Shown here: in pieces, positions 50,853-61,181 of the stretch | Layout of the letters: each line of letters opens with the position of its first letter | How positions within the stretch are numbered: position 1 is the stretch's first letter | Assembly: GCF_018448885.1 (NCBI RefSeq) | Contig: NZ_RCWB01000017.1 | Coordinates: 41,773 to 105,772, forward strand | Reading direction: 5' to 3' | Length of the DNA stretch: 64,000 nt | From: Photorhabdus caribbeanensis | GTDB taxonomy: Bacteria; Pseudomonadota; Gammaproteobacteria; Enterobacterales; Enterobacteriaceae | Position numbers and translations under genes: made by a program | Notes under the pieces: model-generated | What the model saw: the letters and a program-made list of their open reading frames with translations, nothing else | Database searches by the model: none | Told to the model about the DNA's origin: nothing

Positions 50853-51677
50853 TCACGGACGATAACCAACAAAGGCCACGCGCGACAGCCTGCGTTCGAT
50901 TGAGACTAACTGAGTGGTGGATAAGAAGTTCTGCATACGTTCAAACGCCTCTTCACCCTCTATTGCGATAAACTGCTCCTTTCGTTTCTTACGCCCAGCA
51001 CGCCAGCGTTCACTAAGTTCAACAACACTTTGTGTAAGGTCCACTTGCATTTCGAGGCAAAGACCCGCCTCACTGATCAGGCGCTCGTTCAATCCAACTG
51101 GGCTATAGAGAAAATAACCTGGCATGCCACGTATCATTATCTCTTCTTTACTGAGCATGCCCGTTACCAAGGTAGGATCAGTATACAAGAACCGTCCGCC
51201 TGGCTTCAGTAACCGGTACCACTCACGCAGCAAAGCCAACCGATCCGGAATATGAATTACAGAGTCAATACACCATAGAGCGTCAAAGGCGCCGTCGGGA
51301 AATGGCAGAGGCTGACGAACATCACTGTCAACGAAGTTGCTCCGATCTTGCAGTCCGAAATCTGCCGCAAGTTGCCGGGCGGTAAGGAGGCCCTGAGGAT
51401 TAATGTCAACCCCCGTCACGCTACAGCCGTTGGTCCTTGCCAAAAACAGAGCCGGCCCTCCAGACCCACTGCATACATCCAGCACATGAGAGCAGTCAGA
51501 TAATTGAAGCCATTGGGAGAACTTTCTAAACTCATCAGCAGAGGACCAGTTGTTCTGCCCCAGGTCTTCGCCATAGGTCTCTTTGCGTACCTCTGATACC
51601 GCTTGTGCAGAGAAACTACCGAAAGCCCGCTCGTAAAAACCAGAGCCAGGGCTTGCGGAGGAAGTTTGCATAGTCAT
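50853..51677 (-). CDS. SAM-dependent methyltransferase (class I), substrate unknown
   Basis: This 274-residue Rossmann-fold methyltransferase has motif I VLDVCSGSGGPALFLA at about residues 65-80, the acidic ribose-binding GVDINPQ with D91, the adenine-pocket SDVRQPLPFPDGAFD at about 118-132, and the post-motif segment RLLKPGGRFLYTDP. The layout resembles small-molecule (sarcosine/phosphoethanolamine-like) methyltransferases more than rRNA or protein enzymes. It is the last gene of a tight cassette: 11 bp separate it from the cysteine desulfurase. Base composition is visibly richer in G+C than the surrounding DNA, suggesting transfer. The substrate is unknown; a sulfur atom delivered by the neighbour is an attractive guess. 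Confidence 0.85.
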   Translation of the reverse strand: MTMQTSSASPGSGFYERAFGSFSAQAVSEVRKETYGEDLGQNNWSSADEFRKFSQWLQLSDCSHVLDVCSGSGGPALFLARTNGCSVTGVDINPQGLLTARQLAADFGLQDRSNFVDSDVRQPLPFPDGAFDALWCIDSVIHIPDRLALLREWYRLLKPGGRFLYTDPTLVTGMLSKEEIMIRGMPGYFLYSPVGLNERLISEAGLCLEMQVDLTQSVVELSERWRAGRKKRKEQFIAIEGEEAFERMQNFLSTTQLVSIERRLSRVAFVGYRP

Positions 51678-51688
51678 AGATAATGCTC

Positions 51689-52843
51689 CTAGCGAATAGA
51701 ATTTAATCGGAAGACGAAGTGTTCAATTGCGGTGTCCAGTATCGCATTATCGAGATCCGGATCAAAACAGAACCGAACCGACGCATTAGCCTGAGCCGAG
51801 CTCAAACCAATGCCTGTGAGCACGTGCGAAGGCTGTAGTTCCGCGGAGTTGCAGGCTGAACCGGACGATATAGCCACCTGATGCAACCCGGATATTAGCG
51901 CCTCCGAAGCGATACCTTTGAACTGAACGTTCACGATGTATGGAGAACTGCAAGAGAGATCGGTATTCAACACCGCGTCCGGCACTCTTTGATGCAGACG
52001 AGTGATGAAATAGTCTCTCAATGCAGTGACTTTTGCTTGACGTTGCATGAGGGCTGACTGAACCATCTGGCATGCAAAGCCAAATCCTACAATCAACGGC
52101 GTTGGCAAAGTGCCGCTACGCAAATAATTCTGACCGCCGCCATAGATGAAGGGCCTCAAACGCGCCGCAATACGTGCATCGACGAAGAGCGCGCCAATCC
52201 CTTTCGGTCCCCGCATTTTGTGGGCAGAAAACGAAAGCATATCAATTCCTGCTTTCTTGACGTTCATGGGAATTTTGCCGACAGACTGGACGGCATCCAC
52301 ATGTAGCCAAGCACCTGACTGTCGTGTGATCGCGGCGATTTCATCCACCGGCTGAACGGTGCCTAGTTCGGAATTCACATGGGCAACGCTGACGATACGG
52401 GTGTCGGCGGTCAGTCTAGTCATGATATCTTCCGGTTGTACCCGACCATTGGCGGCAACCGGAAGATACTCGACAGCAAGCCCCCGACGAGCCAACTCTT
52501 TACCGACGAGCAACACAGATTTGTGGTCGATGGGGCAAAGTAGCGCCCCCGCAGGAGCGCATTCGTTGTGAGCAAAACTCGAAAAAAGAGCGATGTTGTT
52601 GGCTTCTGTAGCGCCCGATGTGAAGACGATCTCCTCTGGGCGAGCACCGATGAGAGACGCAACTTGTTGGGCTGCGTTATCAATCGCATGCCGGGCACGA
52701 CGCCCCATCACATGGGCAGAAGAAGGATTGCCGAATTCATGTTCCATATAGAATCGCATGATGTCGACGACCTCTGGAAAACATGGTGTCGTGGCACAAT
52801 GATCCAGATAGATTGTGCCAGCCGGGTTTTCATTGGCATTCAT
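51689..52843 (-). CDS. Cysteine desulfurase (NifS/IscS/DndA class), accessory copy
   Basis: This 384-residue class V PLP aminotransferase-fold protein has all catalytic parts: IYLDHCATTPC near the N-terminus, His107 (IDHKSV), Asp183 (HVDAVQSVGK), the PLP lysine K209 (SFSAHKMRGPKGIG) and the sulfur-carrying C331 in SSGSACNSAELQPSHVL. It converts cysteine to alanine and a protein-bound persulfide. No iscU/iscR, suf, dnd, thiI or tRNA-thiolation genes lie beside it, so it is not the housekeeping copy; it is clamped between a protein of unknown function (12 bp) and a methyltransferase (11 bp). It probably supplies sulfur for the product or modification made by this cassette. Confidence 0.9.
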   Translation of the reverse strand: MNANENPAGTIYLDHCATTPCFPEVVDIMRFYMEHEFGNPSSAHVMGRRARHAIDNAAQQVASLIGARPEEIVFTSGATEANNIALFSSFAHNECAPAGALLCPIDHKSVLLVGKELARRGLAVEYLPVAANGRVQPEDIMTRLTADTRIVSVAHVNSELGTVQPVDEIAAITRQSGAWLHVDAVQSVGKIPMNVKKAGIDMLSFSAHKMRGPKGIGALFVDARIAARLRPFIYGGGQNYLRSGTLPTPLIVGFGFACQMVQSALMQRQAKVTALRDYFITRLHQRVPDAVLNTDLSCSSPYIVNVQFKGIASEALISGLHQVAISSGSACNSAELQPSHVLTGIGLSSAQANASVRFCFDPDLDNAILDTAIEHFVFRLNSIR

Positions 52844-52855
52844 AACGACTCCCCA

Positions 52856-53740
52856 TCAGGAAGTGAAGACGGCAACGTTAACGAGCTTCGAGTAGATTTC
52901 TTGCTGCTGCATCTCTCCGCTTCCACCTGGATCTGCAACAATTACCTTCATGCCCGAAAGCCCATACAGAGAGAGAGCGGTACTTACTCCCGTTTTGACC
53001 GGTTGGAAACATTCGCCGGGGGCAAAAATCACCAGAAGGCGATGTTGCGCGTTGTAGACCTCGGAGATCATCTCCGTGATCTCTCCCGCACATCCGGTAA
53101 CACCACAGGTAATAAGAGGCCGATAGTCGCCGTTTTCGTCCACAAGAGAAATTTCAGTTCCGGCATCAGGACCGTTGTCGAGAACACGGCGATTTAAAAG
53201 CCCCGCTTTGACCAACTTATCGGCGCTTTTCTGGAACCGATATTTCAGCCAAGTTTCCGGGTAGGCAATAGGGTGCTTGCGGCTTGCAAGCATGTTTTGT
53301 TCAGAGAATTGTCCGCTGCGCTCCAAGACAGATTGGTATGAGGCCGGAAGCGCGGAGAATTGTTCGTAGAAGATACGTCTTAATTCGGATGCAGGCCCAT
53401 TATCGCGCGAAACATATTGCCAATCGTTGATAAGCAACAGAAATTTAATCGCTTCGAACTGGGGATCAAGCTGCTCTGCGATTCGAACGCCAAGTTCCCA
53501 AGTATATCCTGGAAAGATTCCTACGCGTCGCTCAATTTTCTCTCGCATGGGCGAACTATTTTCTTCAATAACCCCCGGTACGAGGCGTCCCTGGTCTTCG
53601 TCAAGGAAGAGCATGAAATGCCCTGCCATAATGACAAGATCCGAATGTGGAGTATTAGTGACTTCGGCGAGAATAAGATCGAGTAGCTCAGCCTCGGATT
53701 TAACCAGACGATGGCTGTTTGAGATGTTAATTTGCTGCAT
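52856..53740 (-). CDS. Protein of unknown function, first gene of the sulfur/methyl cassette
   Basis: This 294-residue, soluble-looking protein belongs to no family I recognise. The N-terminal part (about 1-110) has a hydrophobic core VIMAGHFMLFLDED and EAIKFLLLINDWQYV. The middle (about 115-175) is rich in charged and aromatic residues. The C-terminal part has ITCGVTGCAGEITEMI with C212 and C217, a third cysteine C244 in FAPGECFQPVKTG, and a Gly-rich VIVADPGGSGEM. The three cysteines next to a desulfurase suggest it could accept or carry persulfide sulfur, but this is inference. The ribosome binding site (AGGCG) is weak. An inverted repeat lies about 140 bp upstream. Confidence 0.75.
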   Translation of the reverse strand: MQQINISNSHRLVKSEAELLDLILAEVTNTPHSDLVIMAGHFMLFLDEDQGRLVPGVIEENSSPMREKIERRVGIFPGYTWELGVRIAEQLDPQFEAIKFLLLINDWQYVSRDNGPASELRRIFYEQFSALPASYQSVLERSGQFSEQNMLASRKHPIAYPETWLKYRFQKSADKLVKAGLLNRRVLDNGPDAGTEISLVDENGDYRPLITCGVTGCAGEITEMISEVYNAQHRLLVIFAPGECFQPVKTGVSTALSLYGLSGMKVIVADPGGSGEMQQQEIYSKLVNVAVFTS

Positions 53741-54711
53741 ATGCGCCTATATTTATATTATTGATTTTATAAGAAATTTAAAGGCTGTATTATAGTTATG
53801 GAAACTGTATAACTCATTTCAACTTTCCTGGTGGAAAGCTGAATTTCACTCACTATGAACATCCTCCCACACAACAGTTATCAATTATCGACTGACAATT
53901 GATAATAGATTATATATTTACATACAATCTATCATACAACAATTAATAATATTAATTATAAATCTATATCCTGTACTATTTTATATACACTAATAGTCCA
54001 GATTAATGTTGTATATCCTTGCTGTAGAGAGACCAAAAGCATTGACTAAAACGGTCATTGAATAGCCAAATATCAATGCTGCCGATATCATGATTCCCAT
54101 CAATTCTATTTCAGCCAGAAGTCTATGCACCAGAATAAAATCAATAATAACAGCCAACTATATCTAAACAATTACATTTTACAAACCTATTATTATGCTC
54201 ATATTTAAGCCACGCCATGCTGTTGCCTTACGTTAATTATTGACATCATTTTGCGTGATGTTTTTTATGACAGGCGTCCAGCCTATCTATCGAACATTAT
54301 CGGTGAAGAATTCAAAATAAATTAAAAAATTTGATGAAAAATAAAATAAATCATCAATAAATTTAATTGAAAATTTAATATAAAGCACCGAGGCGATGAA
54401 TATCCAATGCTAAAAATAATGCACGTCGCATGGAAGCCTATTTGACACTGAAAGGGTTAAACACTCGGCAGGTGTAAACCAATTGGCTTAACAAATTCTC
54501 AATCGGAAATAGGTCAAAAGAAATAACTCAACTTTGACTAAAATATCCGCAAAGGCAACCCCCTGCCCGCTAAACGATTTGATTATCATCTGAGGTAATT
54601 GTTTGGTATCCGTTGAATATCATGCAATCAAATGAGCCGTTTCAGCTAATATGAGATCACCATTGAAACCATTTTTCTCTCTGTTTCAATCCGTTATTTC
54701 TTCATTCCTAC
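53741..54711. other. AT-rich spacer upstream of the cassette
   Basis: About 970 bp without a gene. It contains an inverted repeat at 53878-53905 (listed separately) and a smaller hairpin at 53821-53840 (AACTTTCC / GGAAAGCT). The remainder is AT-rich with nothing recognisable. Confidence 0.5.
53878..53905 (-). promoter_or_regulatory. Inverted repeat upstream of the sulfur/methyl cassette
   Basis: A 12-bp inverted repeat (TTATCAATTATC / GACAATTGATAA, one mismatch that is a G-U pair in minus-strand RNA) with a 4-base spacer lies about 140 bp before the first cassette gene. Its dyad symmetry fits an operator or an RNA hairpin in the leader. Confidence 0.4.
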
Positions 54712-56166
54712 CTACGAACGAAAATTCTCTTGTGATATCTGATAACGTTGTTCTTCCTGTGCCTCATTCCTCTTTTTTACGCGCCATAAAATACTTAACA
54801 AAATAAACCATAAAGGCGTACCACAAAGTGCGACCAATGTATCCGGGTCAAAAACCATTACCACTATGGTAAAAATGAAAAAAGTCAGGGTTATCCAAGT
54901 CATTAACACCCCTAAAGGCATCTTAAAGATTGAACGTTTATGCACATCAGGATAATTCTTACGATAAACCAAATAGGCAATCAGAATCACACACCAGCTA
55001 TAAATCACCATAATCGAAGCAACGGTTGATACAATAGTAAATAGCTGCATGACATTCGGTACGATAAATAAAAGTGACGTACCGACCACCATACAGAAAC
55101 AAGAAAATATCAGACTATGTACAGGAATCGCGGTATTGCGAGAAAGAATTTTAAATTTCCGGTGGGCATTCTTTTCCGTTGATAAACCATAAAGCATACG
55201 TGTACAAGCATATAATCCACTATTAGCAGAGGACATTGCCGACGTTAATGCAACAAAATTCACCACTGCGGCGGCGGCAGGCAGACCAGCCAAGGCAAAT
55301 AGCGTCACAAAAGGGCTGACTTCCGCTGAAATTCGCCCCCAGGAAGTGACCGCAATAATGCTCAACATAGAGAAAATATAGAAAATAATAATTCTTATCG
55401 GGATATTATTAATGGCTTTCGGCAATATCTTTTCCGGATCTTTGGTTTCTGCCGTCATCGTGCCAACTAACTCAACACCGGTAAAAGAAAAAATCGCTAT
55501 TTGGAAACCAGCAAAAAAACCAAAAATACCATTTGGTAGAAATACCGATGGATCAGTTAAATTATTCACAGAAGCGATCATACCATCCGGTGATTGCCAA
55601 CCTACCATCACCATACCAACACCAATAATAATCAACGCTAAAATCGCAACGACTTTAATCATAGCGAACCAGAATTCAGCTTCGCCAAATAAGCGGACAG
55701 AAAGCAGATTACAAGTACCCAGTAAGCCTAGTGTTAAAAATGCCGGCACCCAAAGAGAGACGCCGGGAAACCAATATTGAATGTACCCGCCACACACAAC
55801 AACATCAGCAATACAAGAGACAATCCAACTCATCCAGTAAGTCCAACCGAGAAAAAAACTGGCTTTGGTACCTAAATAATCGGATACGAAATCAGCAAAA
55901 GAACGATAATTCAGTTTAGTCAGGAGCAATTCTCCCATTGCCCGCATTACCATATAGACAAAAAAACCAACAATCGCATAGGTAATAATGATCGATGTAC
56001 CCGATACGGCAATGGTTTTTCCTGATCCCATAAATAAACCTGTGCCAATAGCACCACCAATGGAAATCAATTGAATATGACGCGCACTTAGCCCTCTATG
56101 AAGCGTTTGTGTATCAGCAAATTTCTCTGCCGAAAGGTTTTGTTGAGTTTTATTATTTTTTATCAT
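54712..56166 (-). CDS. APC-family amino-acid permease, CycA-like
   Basis: This 484-residue inner-membrane transporter has 12 predicted helices. The N-terminal signature RHIQLISIGGAIGTGLFMGSGKTI, FGEAEFWFAMIKVVAILALI and the TAETKDPEKILPKAINNIPIRI loop closely resemble E. coli CycA (D-serine/D-alanine/glycine permease), and KMPLGVLMTWITLTF is also shared. It begins 106 bp after astE on the same strand, so it may be co-transcribed with the arginine-catabolic ast genes. The substrate could therefore differ from that of CycA, for example arginine, ornithine or succinylated products; sequence alone cannot decide. Confidence 0.88.
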   Translation of the reverse strand: MIKNNKTQQNLSAEKFADTQTLHRGLSARHIQLISIGGAIGTGLFMGSGKTIAVSGTSIIITYAIVGFFVYMVMRAMGELLLTKLNYRSFADFVSDYLGTKASFFLGWTYWMSWIVSCIADVVVCGGYIQYWFPGVSLWVPAFLTLGLLGTCNLLSVRLFGEAEFWFAMIKVVAILALIIIGVGMVMVGWQSPDGMIASVNNLTDPSVFLPNGIFGFFAGFQIAIFSFTGVELVGTMTAETKDPEKILPKAINNIPIRIIIFYIFSMLSIIAVTSWGRISAEVSPFVTLFALAGLPAAAAVVNFVALTSAMSSANSGLYACTRMLYGLSTEKNAHRKFKILSRNTAIPVHSLIFSCFCMVVGTSLLFIVPNVMQLFTIVSTVASIMVIYSWCVILIAYLVYRKNYPDVHKRSIFKMPLGVLMTWITLTFFIFTIVVMVFDPDTLVALCGTPLWFILLSILWRVKKRNEAQEEQRYQISQENFRS

Positions 56167-56272
56167 GATTGTACCCGTCCGTCATTAAATCAGCAGTTGA
56201 CTGCTAAATCTTTCTCAATAAGAAGTTACCACGGCTTCAGGAAAAAAATGGAATAATGCCTTATTTATTTAA

Positions 56273-57250
56273 TTATTTTTTATTTAAAGCAAGTAACAAT
56301 CCTGCTCGTAATCCATTAGCAACCTCAGCATTAGGAAATAAAATAAACTTCGCCGGAAATTTAATTTTCCAATGACGATCATGTTGGCTGGCAATTTCAA
56401 ATCCTTCTGGCAATTCAGTAAAATTCAGGGTGTCTGTGGGTATATGAAGTTGAAAACTATTATCACTCTTAATAATAGAATCAATTACCTGATAATGTTT
56501 CAGTTCAGATTTAATGCGTGCTGTTATTTGCGATAAAGAGATTAAACCATAAAGAGCATCCGTAATTTTTTGAAATCTGGTTAAATCATTTTCCCCAAAA
56601 GGCAGTGCTTTACCCATCTCCATCGTACAGCTATCCGCCCCAAACTTTTCACTCAGAAAGTGGCTGAAAGTCCCGGTTTTCTCTCGATGGTAAACCAGCG
56701 CATCAATATCGCTGTCATGCAACCATTGCATAAACTCAGCAGAAAAGGACGTGCTCTTGGCAGGCAGCAAGGCGAATTGCTCATGGTGAGAAGCGCGGAT
56801 AGCGGTATGTAGATCAATATGCCAGCGAATATTTGTCGACGACACCGAAGGTTCAGCAAAAAAACGATTCACAACATCTTCAAGTTCAGCCGCACGTGAT
56901 CGCTCATTTCCCAACGGAAAACCCAGGTAACGACCACCGAACATGCGATTCAAATCATGATGTAAATAACGTCGATTCGCACGCATTGCAGGCAAATTAC
57001 CGAAGATGATCAACAAGTTATTTTTTAGCGTTAATGTGCCATCCGCCAACTGAGCGAGTAACTGGATCAATATTTCAATGGGCGCAGTTTCATTACCGTG
57101 AATACCGGCAGAAATCACCAGCGACCGATTTCCCCTTTCATGGGGAATCAGTTGCAGTACCCCTTCTGCCAACCAATGCGCATTCATGGTTTCTGGAAAT
57201 GTCAGGTGGTCGGCAAGTTTTTTTTCGAGCAATAACGTTAACAGATCCAT
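56273..57250 (-). CDS. astE: Succinylglutamate desuccinylase AstE
   Basis: AstE performs the last step of the arginine succinyltransferase pathway, splitting N-succinylglutamate to glutamate and succinate. This 325-residue zinc carboxypeptidase-like (M14/AstE-AspA) protein has SAGIHGNETAPIEIL with zinc ligands His and Glu, RANRRYLHHDLNRMFGG, and the third zinc ligand in WHIDLHTAIR. The later Glu in CTMEMGKALPFGEND fits the catalytic base. It is the last ast gene, 12 bp after astB. Confidence 0.95.
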   Translation of the reverse strand: MDLLTLLLEKKLADHLTFPETMNAHWLAEGVLQLIPHERGNRSLVISAGIHGNETAPIEILIQLLAQLADGTLTLKNNLLIIFGNLPAMRANRRYLHHDLNRMFGGRYLGFPLGNERSRAAELEDVVNRFFAEPSVSSTNIRWHIDLHTAIRASHHEQFALLPAKSTSFSAEFMQWLHDSDIDALVYHREKTGTFSHFLSEKFGADSCTMEMGKALPFGENDLTRFQKITDALYGLISLSQITARIKSELKHYQVIDSIIKSDNSFQLHIPTDTLNFTELPEGFEIASQHDRHWKIKFPAKFILFPNAEVANGLRAGLLLALNKK

Positions 57251-57262
57251 ATCTGCTCCAAT

Positions 57263-58606
57263 TTAGCGCTGAAATTCATAGATTGATCCTAAATTCAGAA
57301 TCTGCGTGAGCTCATCCAGAGCGGTATAAACTTCACGAAGTAATTGGGGATCAGCCAGATCACTGGCACACAATTCATCACGATAATGGCGCTCTATCCA
57401 TTTGATCAGGCGCTCGTAGAGCAGCGTATTCAGCAATGTTGCAGGATTAACAGCACGAAATTCAGCATCGTTTAGTACCACCCTCAGACGCAAGCAGGCC
57501 GGGCCGCCGCCATTGCGCATACTTTCCCGCAGATTAAAAACGCGGACTTCATTAATCGGTGAAGAAGCTTGCGTAATCAGTGACTGTAAACAGGTCCAAA
57601 CGGCAGCGTGTTGACGGCACTCTTCAGGAACAACAATCACCATTTTTCCATCGGTTTTACTCAGTAACTGACTATTAAAGAGATAAGAATCAACCGCATC
57701 TTTAATGCTGATCTGCTCAGACAGCACCTCAATTGAGACAAAATCCTGTCCCAATACCGCCAGTTTCTGCTTAATTTCGGCCAGTGCCTGAGATTGATTA
57801 AGATAAGCATATTGGTGATGAAAAAGGACATTTCGGTTACTGACCGCAATCACATCGTTATGGAAAACACCACTATCAATGGCAACCGGGTTTTGCTGAA
57901 CAAAAACGGTTTGCGCCGGATTAAGCTGATGCAACCGCGCAATCGCTTCGCTGGCTTCCAATGTTTGCCGCGCAGGATAACGTTTAGGCACCGGGCCGCC
58001 GCGAAATGCACTACGGCCATAAACAAACACCTGTACGCCCGGAGTATCATAATCACCGCCAAGGCGATTATGGTTTGCCGCTCCTTCATCACCAAAATCT
58101 CCATGTTGTGGAAGCGCGTGATGATGGACAAAATAATTTTGATCAGCAAACGTAGCTTTTAATGCGGCGGCTGTGGTTTCTACTTCCAGCGAACGGTGCA
58201 ATTTGTTATTTAAATTTGCTACCGTGAAATGAACTCGCTGATCAGCGCTATCCGCCGAAGGCGACACGGTTGCCGCATTTGCTGTCCACATTGATGAAGC
58301 AGAACTCAGTTTTGATAATAACACCGGAGAATACTTGGCTGCTTTATGCAGTATCTGCTCATCACTGCCGACAAAACCTAAATTACGTAAGGCAGGGATA
58401 TTAGGGCGTTGTTGCGGAGGAAGCACTCCCTGAATAAAGCCCGCATCAGCCAGCGCTTTCATTTTCATCACACCTTGCAGCGCGGCTTTACGCGGGTTAG
58501 ATACGCTATCTTTATTATTAATCGAAGCCTTATTCCCTACAGAAAGCCCCGCATAATGATGGGTCAGGCCGACTAACCCATCAAAATTTGCTTCAAAACC
58601 AACCAT
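57263..58606 (-). CDS. astB: N-succinylarginine dihydrolase AstB
   Basis: AstB hydrolyses N2-succinylarginine to N2-succinylornithine, two ammonia and CO2. It belongs to the guanidino-group-modifying (pentein) superfamily. The 447-residue protein (same size as E. coli) starts [22 protein letters not shown] and contains [28 protein letters not shown] with a catalytic His, and the C-terminal [16 protein letters not shown] with the nucleophilic Cys. It follows astD by 44 bp. Confidence 0.96.
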   Translation of the reverse strand: MVGFEANFDGLVGLTHHYAGLSVGNKASINNKDSVSNPRKAALQGVMKMKALADAGFIQGVLPPQQRPNIPALRNLGFVGSDEQILHKAAKYSPVLLSKLSSASSMWTANAATVSPSADSADQRVHFTVANLNNKLHRSLEVETTAAALKATFADQNYFVHHHALPQHGDFGDEGAANHNRLGGDYDTPGVQVFVYGRSAFRGGPVPKRYPARQTLEASEAIARLHQLNPAQTVFVQQNPVAIDSGVFHNDVIAVSNRNVLFHHQYAYLNQSQALAEIKQKLAVLGQDFVSIEVLSEQISIKDAVDSYLFNSQLLSKTDGKMVIVVPEECRQHAAVWTCLQSLITQASSPINEVRVFNLRESMRNGGGPACLRLRVVLNDAEFRAVNPATLLNTLLYERLIKWIERHYRDELCASDLADPQLLREVYTALDELTQILNLGSIYEFQR

Positions 58607-58650
58607 AAATCCCCCTGAAAAATAAGTTGAAAACCTTTCCCGTTAAACGG

Positions 58651-60126
58651 TTAATCAGGGAAGTAAATCCCCGGTGCAAGCGTTTCAGGTAAAACAAGTT
58701 CGTCGGCAACCAGAGATGCCATCGGCCAGGCACAGTAATCGGCCGCATAATAAGCACTAGGTCGGTGGTTTCCTGACGCGCCAATGCCACCGAAAGGCGC
58801 TTTACTGGAAGCCCCAGTTAACGGCTTATTCCAGTTCACAATGCCCGCTCTGGCCTCTTCTGACAGGCGTTGGAACAAGGAAGCATCCGGCGAAATTAAA
58901 CCGGTAGCCAAGCCGAATCGGGTGTTATTGGCAATTGCCAGCGCTTCATCAAATGTGTCATAGCGCATAAGCATGAGCAGCGGCCCGAAATACTCTTCAT
59001 CAGGAACATCAGCGACTTGGCTAACATCAATAATTCCTGGAGTCAGAAACGTTGATTGCGGCTGACATTGCTCCAGCGAGACCAAAGAGATGCCTCCCAG
59101 TTTTTGCAGCCGATCTTGGGCCTCCAATAGATTTTGCACAGCCTGTAAAGAAATGACTCCACCGATGAACGGTTGAGGTTGGGCATCCCAATGAGATGGT
59201 ACGATCCGCTCTGTCACCTCCACCAAACGCTTAATCACCGCATCTCCATGCACGCCATTTTTGACCAACAATCTGCGGGCACAGGTGCAACGTTGGCCGG
59301 CGGAGATAAACGCTGACTGCACAATGGTGTAAACAGCAGCATCAATATCGTCGCAAGCATCAACGATCAATGCATTGTTTCCCCCCATTTCAAGCGCCAA
59401 CATCTTCTCTGGCTGACCGCCAAGCACACGGTGAAAGTGAAAGCCCGTATTGGCACTCCCCGTGAACAGTACGCCATCAATCTGCTTATCCTCCAGCAAT
59501 GCGGTCCCGGTACTGCGCGCTCCCTGAACCAGATTGAGTACACCGGCGGGCAAACCGGCTTTTTCCCATAGTTTCACCGTCTCTTCTGCGGTTATCGGCG
59601 TCAATTCACTCGGTTTAAACACCAGCGTATTACCTGCAATAAACGCAGGAATAATATGGCCATTAGGCAAATGTCCGGGAAAGTTATATGGACCAAAAAC
59701 CGCCATTACGCCGTGAGGACGGTGACGCAGTAAGGCACGGCCGTCTGGCATAATCGTTTCTGATTCACCGGTACGCTGTTCCCACGCTTCGATAGAAATA
59801 GCCGCTTTACCTATCATGGATTGTATTTCAGTCCGAGTTTCCCATAACGGTTTACTGGTTTCCTGACTGATAATCCGAGCAAGCGTCTCTTTCTCCTCAT
59901 TCAGCAAAGCCGCAAACGTCTGAACGACCTTAATCCGCTCACTGGCGGGCAAATGCGACCAGGCATAAAACGCCTCACGGGCAGCATGACAAGCGGCTCT
60001 GACTTGAGAAGCATCAGCACTGTTAGCTTGCCACAGAATCTGTTGATCTATTGGGGAAAATTTAGTTATTGACTCACCCTGCCCCTCAATCCATCTTCCC
60101 CCAATGTAATGTGCTTTATAATTCAT
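58651..60126 (-). CDS. astD: Succinylglutamic semialdehyde dehydrogenase AstD
   Basis: AstD is an NAD-dependent aldehyde dehydrogenase that oxidises succinylglutamate semialdehyde. The 491-residue chain has all family landmarks: catalytic N148 ([14 protein letters not shown]), the nucleotide-binding [13 protein letters not shown], general base E246 ([11 protein letters not shown]) and nucleophile C280 ([11 protein letters not shown]). It begins 2 bp after astA, implying coupling. Confidence 0.96.
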   Translation of the reverse strand: MNYKAHYIGGRWIEGQGESITKFSPIDQQILWQANSADASQVRAACHAAREAFYAWSHLPASERIKVVQTFAALLNEEKETLARIISQETSKPLWETRTEIQSMIGKAAISIEAWEQRTGESETIMPDGRALLRHRPHGVMAVFGPYNFPGHLPNGHIIPAFIAGNTLVFKPSELTPITAEETVKLWEKAGLPAGVLNLVQGARSTGTALLEDKQIDGVLFTGSANTGFHFHRVLGGQPEKMLALEMGGNNALIVDACDDIDAAVYTIVQSAFISAGQRCTCARRLLVKNGVHGDAVIKRLVEVTERIVPSHWDAQPQPFIGGVISLQAVQNLLEAQDRLQKLGGISLVSLEQCQPQSTFLTPGIIDVSQVADVPDEEYFGPLLMLMRYDTFDEALAIANNTRFGLATGLISPDASLFQRLSEEARAGIVNWNKPLTGASSKAPFGGIGASGNHRPSAYYAADYCAWPMASLVADELVLPETLAPGIYFPD

Positions 60127-60128
60127 GT

Positions 60129-61160
60129 TTAATTCTCCTTTGGAAAGAGACTAACCAATCGCACCTGCTCCCCATCGCTTACTTGAAGTGCATCCATCTC
60201 TGCGGTTGTTAAAAACAGTTCATTACTGTCACACGCCACATTCAATAAAAGCGCTCGAAACTCACTAAACTGCTGATTGGCTACGATGCAAGGAGCACCA
60301 TCATCTCTGGTCACTGATGCGGCTTCACGAATCGAAACGAGACGACTCTCTTTTACCGCGCGTATCCGATCAATCTCAGCCTGTAATAAAGCGCCGCCAT
60401 CAAAAATATCGATATGGCCTTGATAGGCAAGACCTTCTTTTTCAAGAATCGCCCGGGCAGGTACGGTCTTTTCATGGACCTGCCCTATCACCTTCTGCGC
60501 TTCAGCCGATAATAAGGATATATAAATAGGGTGGAGCGGCATGAGCTCCGCAATAAAAGTTTTCGATCCAATACCGGTTAAATAATCTGCCTGGGAAAAA
60601 GGAATGCCAAAAAAATGTTGTCCCAATGAATTCCAGAAAGGGGAATTTCCTTGCTCATCTGCAACCCCCCGCATTTCAGCGAATATAATTTTAGAAAAAA
60701 TATCCCTAAATGCGGCGATAAAAAGAAAACGAGCTTTGGAGAGAAATGTTCCATTTTTTCCCTTCTGATATTCTGGATCGAGGAACAAGGTACACAATTC
60801 ACTGTTACCGGTCTGATCTTGTTCCAAAGTTAACGCTTCAATAGACTTATAAATCCCTAATTCACGTGATGAGCGAATGGTTTTTTGTACCCGAAAGTTA
60901 TAAAACGGCTCCTCCAACCCAACCGCCACTTCGATGGCACTGACACCCGCCACCCGATTCACACTGGTATCTTCCAGCACAAAAAGGAATCCCTGTTGAG
61001 ATCTGGTCAGCTTTCCATCAAAAGTGTCAACGCTACGCGCAATACGTGAGCGTAATTGCTCCAGGTTATTGGGAAAAGATGTCAAACCTATACCCGCGCG
61101 TTGAGATAAAGACTGAACCCCATTTAAGTCACTATGCCGGACAGCTCGGAAAAGCATCAT
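60129..61160 (-). CDS. astA: Arginine N-succinyltransferase AstA
   Basis: AstA transfers the succinyl group from succinyl-CoA to arginine, the committing step of the AST pathway. It is a 343-residue, GNAT-like protein of the AstA family. It starts [20 protein letters not shown], has [20 protein letters not shown] (acyl-CoA binding) and [25 protein letters not shown], and later [20 protein letters not shown]. It lies 21 bp after astC. Confidence 0.96.
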   Translation of the reverse strand: MMLFRAVRHSDLNGVQSLSQRAGIGLTSFPNNLEQLRSRIARSVDTFDGKLTRSQQGFLFVLEDTSVNRVAGVSAIEVAVGLEEPFYNFRVQKTIRSSRELGIYKSIEALTLEQDQTGNSELCTLFLDPEYQKGKNGTFLSKARFLFIAAFRDIFSKIIFAEMRGVADEQGNSPFWNSLGQHFFGIPFSQADYLTGIGSKTFIAELMPLHPIYISLLSAEAQKVIGQVHEKTVPARAILEKEGLAYQGHIDIFDGGALLQAEIDRIRAVKESRLVSIREAASVTRDDGAPCIVANQQFSEFRALLLNVACDSNELFLTTAEMDALQVSDGEQVRLVSLFPKEN

Positions 61161-61181
61161 AACGTCACCTTCAACTTACCA

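Noticed and set aside
50853..53740. DNA phosphorothioation (Dnd) system suggested by the cysteine desulfurase
   Set aside because: None of the dndB, dndC, dndD or dndE genes, nor any restriction gene, lies in the window, and the partners here are a small-molecule-type methyltransferase and an unknown protein.
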